A stretch of 64,000 nucleotides of DNA from an uncultured Collinsella sp. GTDB lineage: Bacteria > Actinomycetota > Coriobacteriia > Coriobacteriales > Coriobacteriaceae. A program made the translations under genes and the position numbers. Location: NCBI GenBank assembly GCA_958439425.1, contig CAUBVH010000005.1:1-64000 (forward strand), in the 5' to 3' direction. Positions 56,847 through 64,000 of this stretch are shown here, one piece after another. The notes beneath the pieces are model-generated. The model made no database searches, had not been told where the DNA came from, and saw nothing but the letters and a program-made list of their open reading frames with translations. Position 1 is the first letter of the stretch; every line of letters begins with the position of its first letter.

Positions 56847-57953
56847 CTATGCCTGCTTGCCTGCGTCGGCCGGGAAGGTTATGCCGGCCTGCTGGCGCAC
56901 GGCATCCATGATACGCAGTGAGACGAGCGTGACATCGCGGTAGTGGCCAAGCTCGTGGCGTCCCGCCGGGGTCTCCCAAATCTCTTCCTTAACGTTATCG
57001 ATGCCGTCGATGGCGGTGATAAAGTCCGCGAGCTCGTATTCCATGGTGTTGCTTGACTTGGGAAGGTCGAGCGCGCGTCCGTTGCCGCCTTGCTCGCGCG
57101 GCGCCTCGGTCGCCGATCCGCGTACGACATCGCCGCGATAGTCGATACGGACGTTGCGGGGCGTGGACAGATGGTCAATCTGGATAGTGCCACGCTCGCC
57201 TTCGATCTGCGAGGGCAGCAGGTCATTCGTAATTTTGGAGTGCGCGAGCTCGACGGAGATACGGCCACCGCCGTAGCTGGCAAGGATGGAACCGCAGCCA
57301 TCGATGGGGCCGTGCGTGAGCTGTCGCGTGGTGGGGTCGAGCAGAGTAGTCATGCTCGTAAGGCCGGAGGGCATGCCGAAAATCTCGACCATGGGCTCGA
57401 CGGTGTAGACGCCAATGTCCATGAGGGAACCCGATGCCATATTGCAGTCGAAGATATTGGTGGCGCGTCCCGCGAGAATCTCGTTGTAGCGCGAGGAATA
57501 TTTGCCAAAGCGCAATGAGGCGCGGCGGATGGGGGCGATCTCGCCCAGGGCGTCCTCGATGGCGTGGAAGGCGGGATCGTGGAGGGGACGCATGGCCTCG
57601 AGGGCCACGACACCTGCTGCCTCGGCAGCGCGGAAGACTTCCAGCGCCTGCGCTTCGGTGGCGCAGAAGGGCTTCTCGACGATGACGTGCTTGCCACCGG
57701 CGATGCAGGCAAGGGCCTGCTCGTAGTGAAGTGCGTTGGGGCTGCCGATATAGACGGCGTCGACGTCGGCGGCTGCCGCAAGCTCATCGAGTGAGATAAA
57801 GTTTCGCTCGCCATCGCGCTCGGCGGTAAAGGCAGCACCGCGATTGGCATCGCGTGAAAGCGTGCCCACAAACGCGGCTTGGTCGTTGGCGTTGACGACT
57901 TGGATAAAGTCGTCGGTGATCATGGATGTGCCGATGGTCGCGATGCGCAGCAT
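56847..57953 (-). CDS. Gfo/Idh/MocA-family oxidoreductase
   Basis: A 368-residue NAD(P)-dependent dehydrogenase: the N-terminal Rossmann domain starts IATIGTSMITDDFI, has DAVYIGSPNALHYEQALACIAGGKHVIVEKPFC with the catalytic Lys in EKP, and continues into a C-terminal beta-sheet domain. These enzymes act on sugars, inositols or their derivatives; the substrate is unknown. The ATG at 57953 follows GGGGGAC. It is co-transcribed with acylphosphatase, an unusual partner. Confidence 0.88.
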   Translation of the reverse strand: MLRIATIGTSMITDDFIQVVNANDQAAFVGTLSRDANRGAAFTAERDGERNFISLDELAAAADVDAVYIGSPNALHYEQALACIAGGKHVIVEKPFCATEAQALEVFRAAEAAGVVALEAMRPLHDPAFHAIEDALGEIAPIRRASLRFGKYSSRYNEILAGRATNIFDCNMASGSLMDIGVYTVEPMVEIFGMPSGLTSMTTLLDPTTRQLTHGPIDGCGSILASYGGGRISVELAHSKITNDLLPSQIEGERGTIQIDHLSTPRNVRIDYRGDVVRGSATEAPREQGGNGRALDLPKSSNTMEYELADFITAIDGIDNVKEEIWETPAGRHELGHYRDVTLVSLRIMDAVRQQAGITFPADAGKQA

Positions 57954-58026
57954 ACGTCCCCCTTGCGTTGTTTGGTCTACAGGATGAGTGTAGCGCGTGG
58001 GGATATAAAGCTGTGCGAAAACGCTA

Positions 58027-58512
58027 TTACAGGTCGCTCTCGTTAAAGCCGGTGTCGATATCGAGGTTGCTGCCGTCGGCCGCCGTGGTGGCGAGCTCAT
58101 CGCAGCGCTCATTGAGCTCGTGGCCGGCGTGACCCTTAACCCAGATGAACTCAACCTTGTGCTTGCTTTTGGCGGTGAGTAGGCGCTCCCACAGGTCGCG
58201 GTTCTTGACGGGCTGCTTGTTGGCGGTTTTCCACCCGCGCTTTTTCCAGCCGTCGATCCAGTGCTTGTTAAAGGCGTTGACGACGTACTGCGAATCGGAA
58301 TGGACTTCGACCTTGCAGGGGCGGTTGAGTGCCTCGAGCGCCACGATAACGGCCATGAGCTCCATGCGGTTGTTGGTGGTCTTGGCGTAGCCGCGCGAAA
58401 GCTCGGAGGTAAAGGTCTTGCCGGCGGGGTTGGTGTATTTGAGCACGGCGCCGTAGCCGCCGCGTCCCGGATTTGATCGGGCCGAGCCGTCGGTATAGAT
58501 GATGACCTTCAC
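58027..58512 (-). CDS. rnhA: ribonuclease H1
   Basis: The 161-residue enzyme removes RNA from RNA-DNA hybrids. The catalytic acids are visible: Asp8 in IIYTDGSARSNPG, Glu in NNRMELMAVI, Asp in VHSDSQYV, and the later His/Asp in VKGHAGHELNERCDELA. WIDGWKKRGWKTANKQPVKN is the basic handle of the E. coli-type enzyme. The start is a GTG (58512) after AAGGAAG. Confidence 0.95.
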   Translation of the reverse strand: MKVIIYTDGSARSNPGRGGYGAVLKYTNPAGKTFTSELSRGYAKTTNNRMELMAVIVALEALNRPCKVEVHSDSQYVVNAFNKHWIDGWKKRGWKTANKQPVKNRDLWERLLTAKSKHKVEFIWVKGHAGHELNERCDELATTAADGSNLDIDTGFNESDL

Positions 58513-58611
58513 GGGCTTCCTTTCTTTGAGTGCATTTCATGTGAGTGACCATTGTAGCGCCATGCCCGCCGGGGGCCAGCAATCTACGATTTCTACCCCG
58601 TCTTCCGACTG

Positions 58612-59514
58612 TTAGCTGGCATGGATGATGCGGTTGAGCTCGTCGAGGTATTGCTGCAAGAGGAGAGAGGGCTTGCGCTCGTCGTGCATGATGTAGCCAA
58701 CGTGCATCGTTGGGGCGTCTGCTAACGGGATCGATGCCATACCCCATTGCATTTCATTGGAGAGGACACCGGTCGACAGGGTGTAACCGTTCGACGTGAT
58801 AAGCAAGTTAGTAAGTGTTCCGCGGTCCGAGATTCGTATGTTGCGGTCGCAAGGGACATAGCTAAAGGGTTCCTCGGCGTAATAGAAGGAGTTTGAGGTT
58901 CCCTGCTCAAAGCTGTAGCGCGTATAGGGCGCGAGGTCGGCAAGGGACAGTTGAGGGCGGCGTGCGAGCGGATGGCGTTCGCTCACGAAGACGTGGACCG
59001 TCGCGTCGAAGAGGGGATGGAAGCTTGCGCGGGCATCGGCAAAAGCCTTCTGCAGAACGCGGGCGTTAAAGTCGTCCAGATAGAGGATGCCGATATCGCT
59101 GCGAAACGCACGGACGTCATCGATGATCTGCGATGTGGTGGTCTCGCGCATGATGAACTCGAACTTGCTGTCGCGGCAGCGCTCGACTACGTTGACAAAG
59201 GCCTCGACCGAAAAGGCGTAGTGCTGGGCGGAAATGGCGAGGCGGGCTTGCGGGGTGCCGCCGTCCTCGTAGCGGGCCTCGAGCATGTCGGCCTGCTCTA
59301 CGACCTGGCGTGCATAGCCTAAAAGCTCGGTACCGTCGTTGGTGAGCGTGACGCCGCGGCTGGAGCGCGTAAAGATCTCCAGATGGAGCTCCTGTTCCAG
59401 GCTTTTGACGGCGTTGGAGATATTGGACTGTGCGGTATAGAGGCGCTGAGCTGCGGCATTGATCGAACCGGACTCTGCCACGGCGATTAAAAAGCGAAGC
59501 TGCTGGAGGGTCAT
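58612..59514 (-). CDS. LysR-family transcriptional regulator
   Basis: The 300-residue protein has the LysR winged helix at residues 1-60 (LQQLRFLIAVAESGSINAAAQRLYTAQSNISNAVKSLEQEL) and an effector-binding domain after 90. It is transcribed away from metY across a 274-base region with palindromes GATAGCTATC (59531-59540) and TAACAGGTTA (59552-59561), both upstream of the metY -35 box. It is therefore likely to control metY, with a sulfur metabolite as possible effector, as CysB and MetR do. The ATG at 59514 follows GAAAGGACGG. Confidence 0.88.
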   Translation of the reverse strand: MTLQQLRFLIAVAESGSINAAAQRLYTAQSNISNAVKSLEQELHLEIFTRSSRGVTLTNDGTELLGYARQVVEQADMLEARYEDGGTPQARLAISAQHYAFSVEAFVNVVERCRDSKFEFIMRETTTSQIIDDVRAFRSDIGILYLDDFNARVLQKAFADARASFHPLFDATVHVFVSERHPLARRPQLSLADLAPYTRYSFEQGTSNSFYYAEEPFSYVPCDRNIRISDRGTLTNLLITSNGYTLSTGVLSNEMQWGMASIPLADAPTMHVGYIMHDERKPSLLLQQYLDELNRIIHAS

Positions 59515-59530
59515 CGGCGCCCGTCCTTTC

Positions 59531-59561
59531 GATAGCTATCTAAAAAACCGATAACAGGTTA
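59531..59561. promoter_or_regulatory. candidate LysR operators in the metY intergenic region
   Basis: GATAGCTATC (59531-59540, perfect) and TAACAGGTTA (59552-59561, 4-bp arms) lie 16-45 bases upstream of the metY -35 box and next to the LysR start, the place where LysR proteins bind. Confidence 0.45.
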
Positions 59562-59575
59562 GCGCTTTTAAGTGA

Positions 59576-59604
59576 TTGACCGAGCGAAGCGATGCCCGTA
59601 CTAT
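59576..59604 (+). promoter_or_regulatory. metY promoter
   Basis: TTGACC (59576-59581) and TACTAT (59599-59604) with exactly 17 bases between. Transcription would begin near 59611 and produce a leader of about 178 bases containing the small ORF at 59673. Confidence 0.75.
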
Positions 59605-59672
59605 TCAAAACACACAAAGGCGGTAGGTAATTAAGCCAACCACGGAACCGGGATGCGAAAGGAGGCCCGCAT

Positions 59673-59726
59673 ATGAATTGCTTACCAAGACGAATGCCGG
59701 GCTCCTGTTTGCGCCCGTTGGCGTGA
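59673..59726 (+). CDS. 17-codon leader peptide upstream of metY
   Basis: A very strong site, GAAAGGAGG, precedes ATG at 59673; the peptide is MNCLPRRMPGSCLRPLA and ends in TGA. It has two Cys and a second Met codon. CTCCTG (59702-59707) inside the ORF pairs with CAGGAG (59728-59733) just after it, with CGCC/GGCG nested. Alternatively CGGGCTCCT (59699-59707) can pair with the ORF's own binding-site region AGGAGGCCCG. Such exclusive foldings suggest translation-controlled expression of metY by amino acid or tRNA supply. Confidence 0.6.
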   Translation: MNCLPRRMPGSCLRPLA

Positions 59727-59788
59727 TCAGGAGACAGCGACTTACTTCTCTCTAATTTATTTACTTTTGTTCGATCAAGGAGATCATC

Positions 59789-61099
59789 ATGAGCCAGTTC
59801 ATCAACAACCCCGAGCATACCTTTGGTTTCGATACCCTGCAGCTGCACGTTGGCCAGGAGAGCGCCGATCCTGCATCCGACTCCCGTGCCGTGCCTATCT
59901 ACCAGACCACGAGCTATGTGTTCCGCAACTCCCAGCACGCCGCCGACCGCTTTGGTCTTGCCGACGCCGGTAACATCTACGGCCGTCTGACCAACTCCAC
60001 CCAGGGCGTCTTCGAGGACCGTATCGCCGCACTCGAGGGCGGCGTGGCAGGTCTTGCCGTCGCCTCCGGTGCCGCTGCCATCACCTATACCCTGCAGGCT
60101 CTTGCCCAGGCCGGTGATCACGTGGTAGCTCAGAAGACCATCTACGGTGGTTCCTACAACCTGCTGGAGCATACGCTCTCCCAGTTTGGCGTCGAGACCA
60201 CGTTTGTCGATGCCCATAACCTGGAAGAGGTCGAGGGTGCCATCAAGGACAACACCACGGTCATCTATCTCGAGACGCTCGGCAACCCCAACTCCGACAT
60301 CCCCAACATCGACGCCATCTCCGAGATCGCCAAGAAGCACGGTCTGCCGGTTGTCGTCGACAACACCTTCGGCACCCCGTATCTGTTCCGTCCGCTGGAG
60401 CATGGTGCCAACATCGTCGTCCACTCCGCAACCAAGTTCATCGGCGGCCACGGTACCTCGCTGGGCGGTGTGATCGTCGACGGCGGTAACTTCGATTGGA
60501 AGGCGAGCGGAAAGTACGCCCAGATCGCTGAGCCCAACCCCTCCTACCACGGTGTTTCGTTTGCCGAGGCTGCCGGTCCCGCCGCCTTCGCGACCTATGT
60601 TCGCGCTATCCTGCTGCGCGACGAGGGCGCCTGCATCAGCCCGTTCAACGCCTGGGTCTTGCTCCAGGGCACCGAGACCCTGTCGCTGCGCGTTGACCGT
60701 CATGTCGAGAACACCAAGAAGGTCGTTGAGTTCCTGGCTGGTGACAGCCACGTCGCCAAGGTGAACCACCCGAGCCTGCCTGAGCACCCCGACCATGAGC
60801 TTTACAAGCAGTATTTCCCCAACGGCGGTGCCTCGATCTTTACCTTTGAGATTAAGGGTGGCCAGGAGGCAGCTTGGAAGTTCATCGATCATCTGCAGGT
60901 GTTCTCGCTGCTCGCCAACGTGGCCGACGTCAAGTCGCTCGTCGTGCACCCGGCTACCACCACGCACTCCCAGCTCTCTGCCGAGGAGCTCGCTGAGCAG
61001 AACATCACGCCCTCCACGATTCGTCTTTCCATCGGTACCGAGAACGCCGAGGACATCATTTGGGATCTGAAGCAGGCCTTCGCCGCGCTGGACGAGTAA
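59789..61099 (+). CDS. metY: O-acetylhomoserine sulfhydrylase
   Basis: This 436-residue PLP enzyme of the Cys/Met metabolism class makes homocysteine from O-acetylhomoserine and sulfide. GFDTLQLHVGQ opens the protein, YGRLTNSTQGVFEDRIAALEGG and SGAAAITYTLQAL hold the cofactor phosphate, VVDNTFGTPYLFRPLEHGA carries the PLP-binding Asp, and the Schiff-base Lys is in HSATKFIGGHGTS. The length and the long C-terminal half fit MetY rather than the 380-residue MetB/MetC. The ATG at 59789 follows AAGGAG. Confidence 0.93.
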   Translation: MSQFINNPEHTFGFDTLQLHVGQESADPASDSRAVPIYQTTSYVFRNSQHAADRFGLADAGNIYGRLTNSTQGVFEDRIAALEGGVAGLAVASGAAAITYTLQALAQAGDHVVAQKTIYGGSYNLLEHTLSQFGVETTFVDAHNLEEVEGAIKDNTTVIYLETLGNPNSDIPNIDAISEIAKKHGLPVVVDNTFGTPYLFRPLEHGANIVVHSATKFIGGHGTSLGGVIVDGGNFDWKASGKYAQIAEPNPSYHGVSFAEAAGPAAFATYVRAILLRDEGACISPFNAWVLLQGTETLSLRVDRHVENTKKVVEFLAGDSHVAKVNHPSLPEHPDHELYKQYFPNGGASIFTFEIKGGQEAAWKFIDHLQVFSLLANVADVKSLVVHPATTTHSQLSAEELAEQNITPSTIRLSIGTENAEDIIWDLKQAFAALDE

Positions 61100-61160
61100 G
61101 GCGACTTGTGCAAGGACCCCTTGCGACTCGATAGGTATAACTGCATAAAATGCCTGCTCA

Positions 61161-61200
61161 AGGCGCCTGTGCGAACAATGGTTGCACAGGCGCCTTTTTT
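61161..61200 (+). terminator. terminator of metY
   Basis: AGGCGCCTGTGC (61161-61172) pairs with GCACAGGCGCCT (61184-61195), followed by TTTTT. Confidence 0.92.
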
Positions 61201-61411
61201 GCATAGGAAGGGCGCTGTTACAGGGTTTTTGGCATGCTTTATGCAATCGAGATGTGGAAAACTCCTGTTGAGAGGATGTGAGTTTTACGCAATTGACGTG
61301 CGCCTTTTGAGTAAAACCGCAGGTCGCGATTTGCTCGGAGTACTATGCAGCGCAATCGAATCACACGCAGCTCAAACGCAGCAAAAACGCACTACGGAGG
61401 TTTCCAGCTAC
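61201..61411 (+). other. leader region of the secreted-protein gene
   Basis: After the metY terminator there are 211 bases with no gene. TTGACG at 61294-61299 and TACTAT at 61341-61346 look like promoter parts but are not correctly spaced with each other. ACGGAGG upstream of 61412 is the ribosome binding site. No hairpin or riboswitch was recognised. Confidence 0.35.
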
Positions 61412-62188
61412 ATGAGGATCGATTCACGAAAACCGAAAGCCGCCGCCCTTTCCGCCGCTCTGGCCGTGGCACTTTTGGCGGGCGCCGGCGCAACTGATGC
61501 CCACGCGGCAACACTATCCGATACGGTCGGATCTACGCCGTCCGAGGCGACGCTGGTGCAGCCCGTCGACTACCGCGGCGACGGTTATGGCTCTATGCAG
61601 GAGTGGAACGCCTCGATGGGGGCAAAGCGCGATTCCCTGGAGATGCGCGCTCAGATCATTATGAATATGTATGGCGACTATGCTACCGATGACGAGCGCG
61701 CTGTGTTGCAGGGCTGCATCGACGGTGCGGGTAGCCTGTTGACGATGGGGGAGGTCGACGCCAAGTCGACCGAGCTCGACGAGCTTCGCTCCACGCTTGA
61801 GGATGCCAAGCGCGAGGCGCTCGAGGCTGCCGCAGCCGAAGCCGAGGCCGCTGAGGCCGTTCAGGCTTCGTATTACAACGCCGGCTCCGGCTCGTCTTAC
61901 ACGTCCGCTGCGTATTACGCGAACGGCTCGGGCCTGACGCGCTCGAGCGGCGTCAATAACTATAACGGCCGCCGCGAGACTTATTACAGCAGCAACGTGT
62001 TGTATCACCACCGCACGGGCGAATGGACGCAGGATTCCGAGGGCTTTTGGCGCGATTCCGATGGCTACTACGTCGTGGCCGCGGGCGATAAGGCACAAGG
62101 CTCCACGTTTACCGGTTCCAAGGGCGAGTGCAAGGTCTATGACTCCGGCTGCGCAGCCGGAACCACCGACTACTATACCGGTTGGTAA
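61412..62188 (+). CDS. secreted protein with coiled coil and Tyr/Ser/Gly-rich tail
   Basis: A 258-residue protein of unknown function. The signal peptide has a basic start (MRIDSRKPK), a hydrophobic core and a cleavage site near DAHA-AT. Residues about 60-150 are helical and charged, ending in an Ala/Glu-rich coiled-coil-like run (EALEAAAAEAEAAEAVQ). The last 105 residues are rich in Tyr, Ser, Gly and Asn, with paired segments around GEWTQDSEGFWRDSDGYY and two Cys (GECKVYDSGC) that could form a disulfide. No anchor is seen. A role at the cell surface is likely from composition only. Confidence 0.7.
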   Translation: MRIDSRKPKAAALSAALAVALLAGAGATDAHAATLSDTVGSTPSEATLVQPVDYRGDGYGSMQEWNASMGAKRDSLEMRAQIIMNMYGDYATDDERAVLQGCIDGAGSLLTMGEVDAKSTELDELRSTLEDAKREALEAAAAEAEAAEAVQASYYNAGSGSSYTSAAYYANGSGLTRSSGVNNYNGRRETYYSSNVLYHHRTGEWTQDSEGFWRDSDGYYVVAAGDKAQGSTFTGSKGECKVYDSGCAAGTTDYYTGW

Positions 62189-62217
62189 TCTGTCATAAGC
62201 CAATAGGACATGACGGG

Positions 62218-62265
62218 CGGGCGTCTTTACCGAGCTTTCGGGCAATGTAAAGGCACCCGTTTTTA
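62218..62265 (+). terminator. terminator of the secreted-protein gene
   Basis: CGGGCGTCTTTAC (62218-62230) pairs with GTAAAGGCACCCG (62247-62259), 11 strict pairs plus a wobble, followed by TTTTT. Confidence 0.8.
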
Positions 62266-62374
62266 TGTACATTTGAGTTAACAGAGCCCTTACCGTGACA
62301 CTACGTTGGGCATATGGGCGCGGGGCACACTAAGTCACGAGAAGCAAAGTCTTTCTCGTGGAGGAAGTGGTCCC

Positions 62375-62593
62375 ATGAACGCTCGAGATGTCGCTATTGC
62401 CGTCGTTGCCCTTTTGATCGGATGTCTTGGCCCGACGGCGGCGTTAGCTGCCGGCTTGCAGTCCGCTACGGGCGCCGCTCCTGTGGTTGTGGGCGCCTTG
62501 ATTGCAGCGGCGCTGATGGGAAGTGCCGGCGTGCTACTTTGCCGCGATGACGAGGACGAGGTTCCGGAATCGCAAAATAAGCCTCAGTTTTAG
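62375..62593 (+). CDS. small membrane protein
   Basis: A 72-residue protein with two hydrophobic segments (about 6-25 and 34-54) and an acidic C-terminal tail (CRDDEDEVPESQNKPQF). The first may be a signal peptide. GGAGG lies 10 bases before the ATG at 62375. I recognise no family. It stands alone, between two terminators. Confidence 0.6.
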   Translation: MNARDVAIAVVALLIGCLGPTAALAAGLQSATGAAPVVVGALIAAALMGSAGVLLCRDDEDEVPESQNKPQF

Positions 62594-62609
62594 CCTCGAG
62601 CTAAATGCA

Positions 62610-62649
62610 ACAGGCCTTCGCGAATGACGGAATCCTCGCGAAGGCCTGT
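62610..62649. terminator. bidirectional terminator
   Basis: ACAGGCCTTCGCGA (62610-62623) and TCGCGAAGGCCTGT (62636-62649) form a 14-bp perfect stem between the converging small membrane protein and the panE-like gene. T-runs are weak on both sides. Confidence 0.75.
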
Positions 62650-62684
62650 CTGCTTGTATTGCGCGCGTCGCAATGCGGCCGAGG

Positions 62685-63599
62685 CTACCAGCTGCTTTCT
62701 ATTTCGCGAATCCTCCGGTAGAGCCAATCGTTTTGCGGCACTTGGATATCGTGTTTGGCGGCCAGGCGGCAAATGGTGCCCGCGAACTCCTCGACTTCGG
62801 TTTTTCGTTGCGCGATGCGGTCCTGCGCCATCGAGGGCATACCGGCGGGGTCGATTCCCTCGATGAGGTGCACCATCTGCGTCAGGTCTGTCTCGGTCAG
62901 CTCAACGCCCTCGGCGTTGGCGACCGCAAGCGTTTCGCGCATGGCGGAAACAAAGCAGCGACGCTGCTCGGAGCCCGGCTCTGTGGCGCTTCCGTAGGTC
63001 CCGCCGTAGGCCATGCAGGTCTGGTTGATGCCGTCGTTGAGCATGAGTTTGGCCCACATGCGGTGTGCAATGTCGCTCTCGACGGTATGGGCGATGCCAC
63101 AGCGTGTGTAGAGCTCGTCGATGGCGGTGACGGTTGCGGGCTCGGTGCCTGCTGCCGCGCCAAAGCGAATCTCGCCCGCATTGGTAAAGGTGAGCGCGCC
63201 GTCGAGGAATACGGCGTCCATGCCCTGGCAGATACCCAGGACGGTATGCTCCCAACCAAAGCGCTCGGCAATCTTTTGCTCGCTCGTAATGCCGTTGCAC
63301 AGCGAGGCGATGAGCGTATTGGGCCCCACGACGCGCTCCATAGTCTTGAGTGCCTGGTCGAGTCCGGTTGTCTTGACCGTGAGGATGACCAGGTCGGCGG
63401 GTGTCGCCTCGCTGGCGCGGACGGACTTGAGTACGCAGGGCTTGCCGTTGACGGTGAGCGCGTCGTTCGCATGGCGCTCAAAGCGAGCGTCGTCCATGAC
63501 GTATTCGACGGCATCGTTGCCGAGTGTCTGGGCGATCATGCTGCCGTAGAGTAGCCCGACGCCGCCCTTGCCGATAAAGGCAACCTTGTTGATCTGCAT
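62685..63599 (-). CDS. ketopantoate reductase-like protein (ApbA/PanE family)
   Basis: The 304-residue protein has a Rossmann fold starting KVAFIGKGGVGLLYG (GxGxxG), LVILTVKTTGLDQAL, the central Asn/Gly of SLCNGITSEQ and the catalytic Lys in AHRMWAKLMLNDGINQ. PanE reduces 2-dehydropantoate to pantoate with NADPH in pantothenate synthesis. Many family members have other roles, and no panB or panC is near, so I give no gene symbol. ATG 63599 and ATG 63608 are both possible behind GGGGAG. Confidence 0.82.
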   Translation of the reverse strand: MQINKVAFIGKGGVGLLYGSMIAQTLGNDAVEYVMDDARFERHANDALTVNGKPCVLKSVRASEATPADLVILTVKTTGLDQALKTMERVVGPNTLIASLCNGITSEQKIAERFGWEHTVLGICQGMDAVFLDGALTFTNAGEIRFGAAAGTEPATVTAIDELYTRCGIAHTVESDIAHRMWAKLMLNDGINQTCMAYGGTYGSATEPGSEQRRCFVSAMRETLAVANAEGVELTETDLTQMVHLIEGIDPAGMPSMAQDRIAQRKTEVEEFAGTICRLAAKHDIQVPQNDWLYRRIREIESSW

Positions 63600-63615
63600 G
63601 TGAATCATCTCCCCA

Positions 63616-63643
63616 TATAAAAGGCGCCCGCGTAAGGGGCGCC
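63616..63643 (-). terminator. terminator of the 64-residue gene
   Basis: GGCGCCC (63623-63629) and GGGCGCC (63637-63643) form a stem; on the minus strand it is followed by TTTTAT. Confidence 0.75.
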
Positions 63644-63722
63644 TGATGGATTGTATGTCGCCGGGGCGTTTGGTAAGCGCGCGGGGCTGCTGTTATGAAA
63701 AAGAAACTATTGCACTGTGCGC

Positions 63723-63917
63723 TTATGCCGCGGGACAGATCACAAAAACGCGTGCGGGATATCCAACGCCATCGCGCACCTTGGGGAAGGTGCAGAAGAT
63801 GACAGCACCCGTGGCGGGAAGCTCGTCTAGATGGTCCATGACCTCGATTTGGTAACGGTCGACCGAGAGGATGTATTGTTCGCCGGGGTAGGGGTAGGCG
63901 TTCTCGCGTGTGGTCAC
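63723..63917 (-). CDS. small protein of unknown function
   Basis: A 64-residue soluble protein starting at GTG 63917 behind AAAGGAG, with its own terminator downstream. It has an aromatic/acidic first half (NAYPYPGEQYILSVDRYQIEVMDHLDELP) and a hydrophobic second half with two Cys. No motif is recognised. The good binding site and terminator support it as a gene. The remaining 83 bases of the window would hold its promoter. Confidence 0.55.
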   Translation of the reverse strand: MTTRENAYPYPGEQYILSVDRYQIEVMDHLDELPATGAVIFCTFPKVRDGVGYPARVFVICPAA

Positions 63918-64000
63918 GGTCGTCTCCTTTCATCGGGCTTTTTGCTGATGTTAAAGCGGTGTCGTGACGGCTCGATTTCTGCTACGTTACGATACATTCT

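Noticed and set aside
59605..59788. SAM riboswitch before metY
   Set aside because: The conserved S-box core and the paired arms are not found; a leader ORF explains the region better.
61228..61252. TGGCATGC...ATGCA resembling a sigma-54 promoter
   Set aside because: Spacing and the -12 part do not fit, and Coriobacteriia are not expected to use sigma-54.
1..64000. CRISPR array, rRNA operon, intact insertion sequence
   Set aside because: No regularly spaced repeats, no rRNA sequence and no transposase or integrase with intact motifs were seen.

Overview
The window looks like chromosomal DNA of an anaerobic, high-GC Gram-positive of the class Coriobacteriia, most probably Collinsella or a close relative. 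This is inferred from gene content and order, not from a database match. The grounds are: the actinobacterial orders coaE-uvrB-uvrA-uvrC and rapZ-whiA-gap-pgk-tpiA-secG, WhiA itself, oxygen-sensitive class III ribonucleotide reductase (NrdD/NrdG), tRNA genes with encoded CCA, and strong AGGAGG-type ribosome binding sites with frequent GTG starts.

Region by region. 0-17.3 kb is housekeeping: coaE, a lytic transglycosylase and uvrB on +; two flavoproteins, an Mrp/ApbC ATPase and an LTA-synthase-like membrane sulfatase on -; then uvrA, a YbaK deacylase, murJ and uvrC on +. 17.6-28.0 kb is a catabolic block: a peptide-type ABC transporter (lipoprotein, permease, a fused permease-ATPase, ATPase), a CE7-type esterase, a catalytically dead-looking esterase paralogue, and NanA, ROK kinase and NanE. 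Together these read as uptake, O-deacetylation and breakdown of sialic acid to GlcNAc-6-phosphate. The block sits inside an otherwise conserved actinobacterial cluster, between uvrC and rapZ. 28-35.2 kb resumes that cluster (rapZ, whiA, gap, pgk, tpiA, gpmI, secG); yvcK is missing. 35.5-41.5 kb is a second, complete oligopeptide transporter (oppABCDF).

41.5-47 kb is tRNA-rich and rich in palindromes. It has tRNA-Leu, three identical tRNA-Gly genes, tRNA-Cys and tRNA-Val, many hairpins, and a two-gene partner-switching module (PAS-GAF-PP2C phosphatase plus a STAS/anti-sigma-kinase fusion). 47-52 kb holds nrdD and nrdG behind tandem NrdR boxes, then folE, an HD-domain gene and folB. 52-64 kb holds a YgjP-like metalloprotease, a dipeptidase, a SlyD-like isomerase with a UreE-like protein, a HAD phosphatase, a Fur/PerR regulator, acylphosphatase, an oxidoreductase, RNase H1, a LysR regulator divergent from metY (with a 17-codon Cys-containing leader ORF), secreted and small membrane proteins, and a ketopantoate-reductase-like gene.

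The most unusual signal is a family of long palindromes (41486-41610, 41792-41916, probably 49285-49422). Each has perfect 28-30 bp outer arms of unrelated sequence, but short unpaired internal boxes are shared at the same place. Two of the three begin within 20 bases of a stop codon. I found no CRISPR array, rRNA gene, intact transposase or intact integrase.
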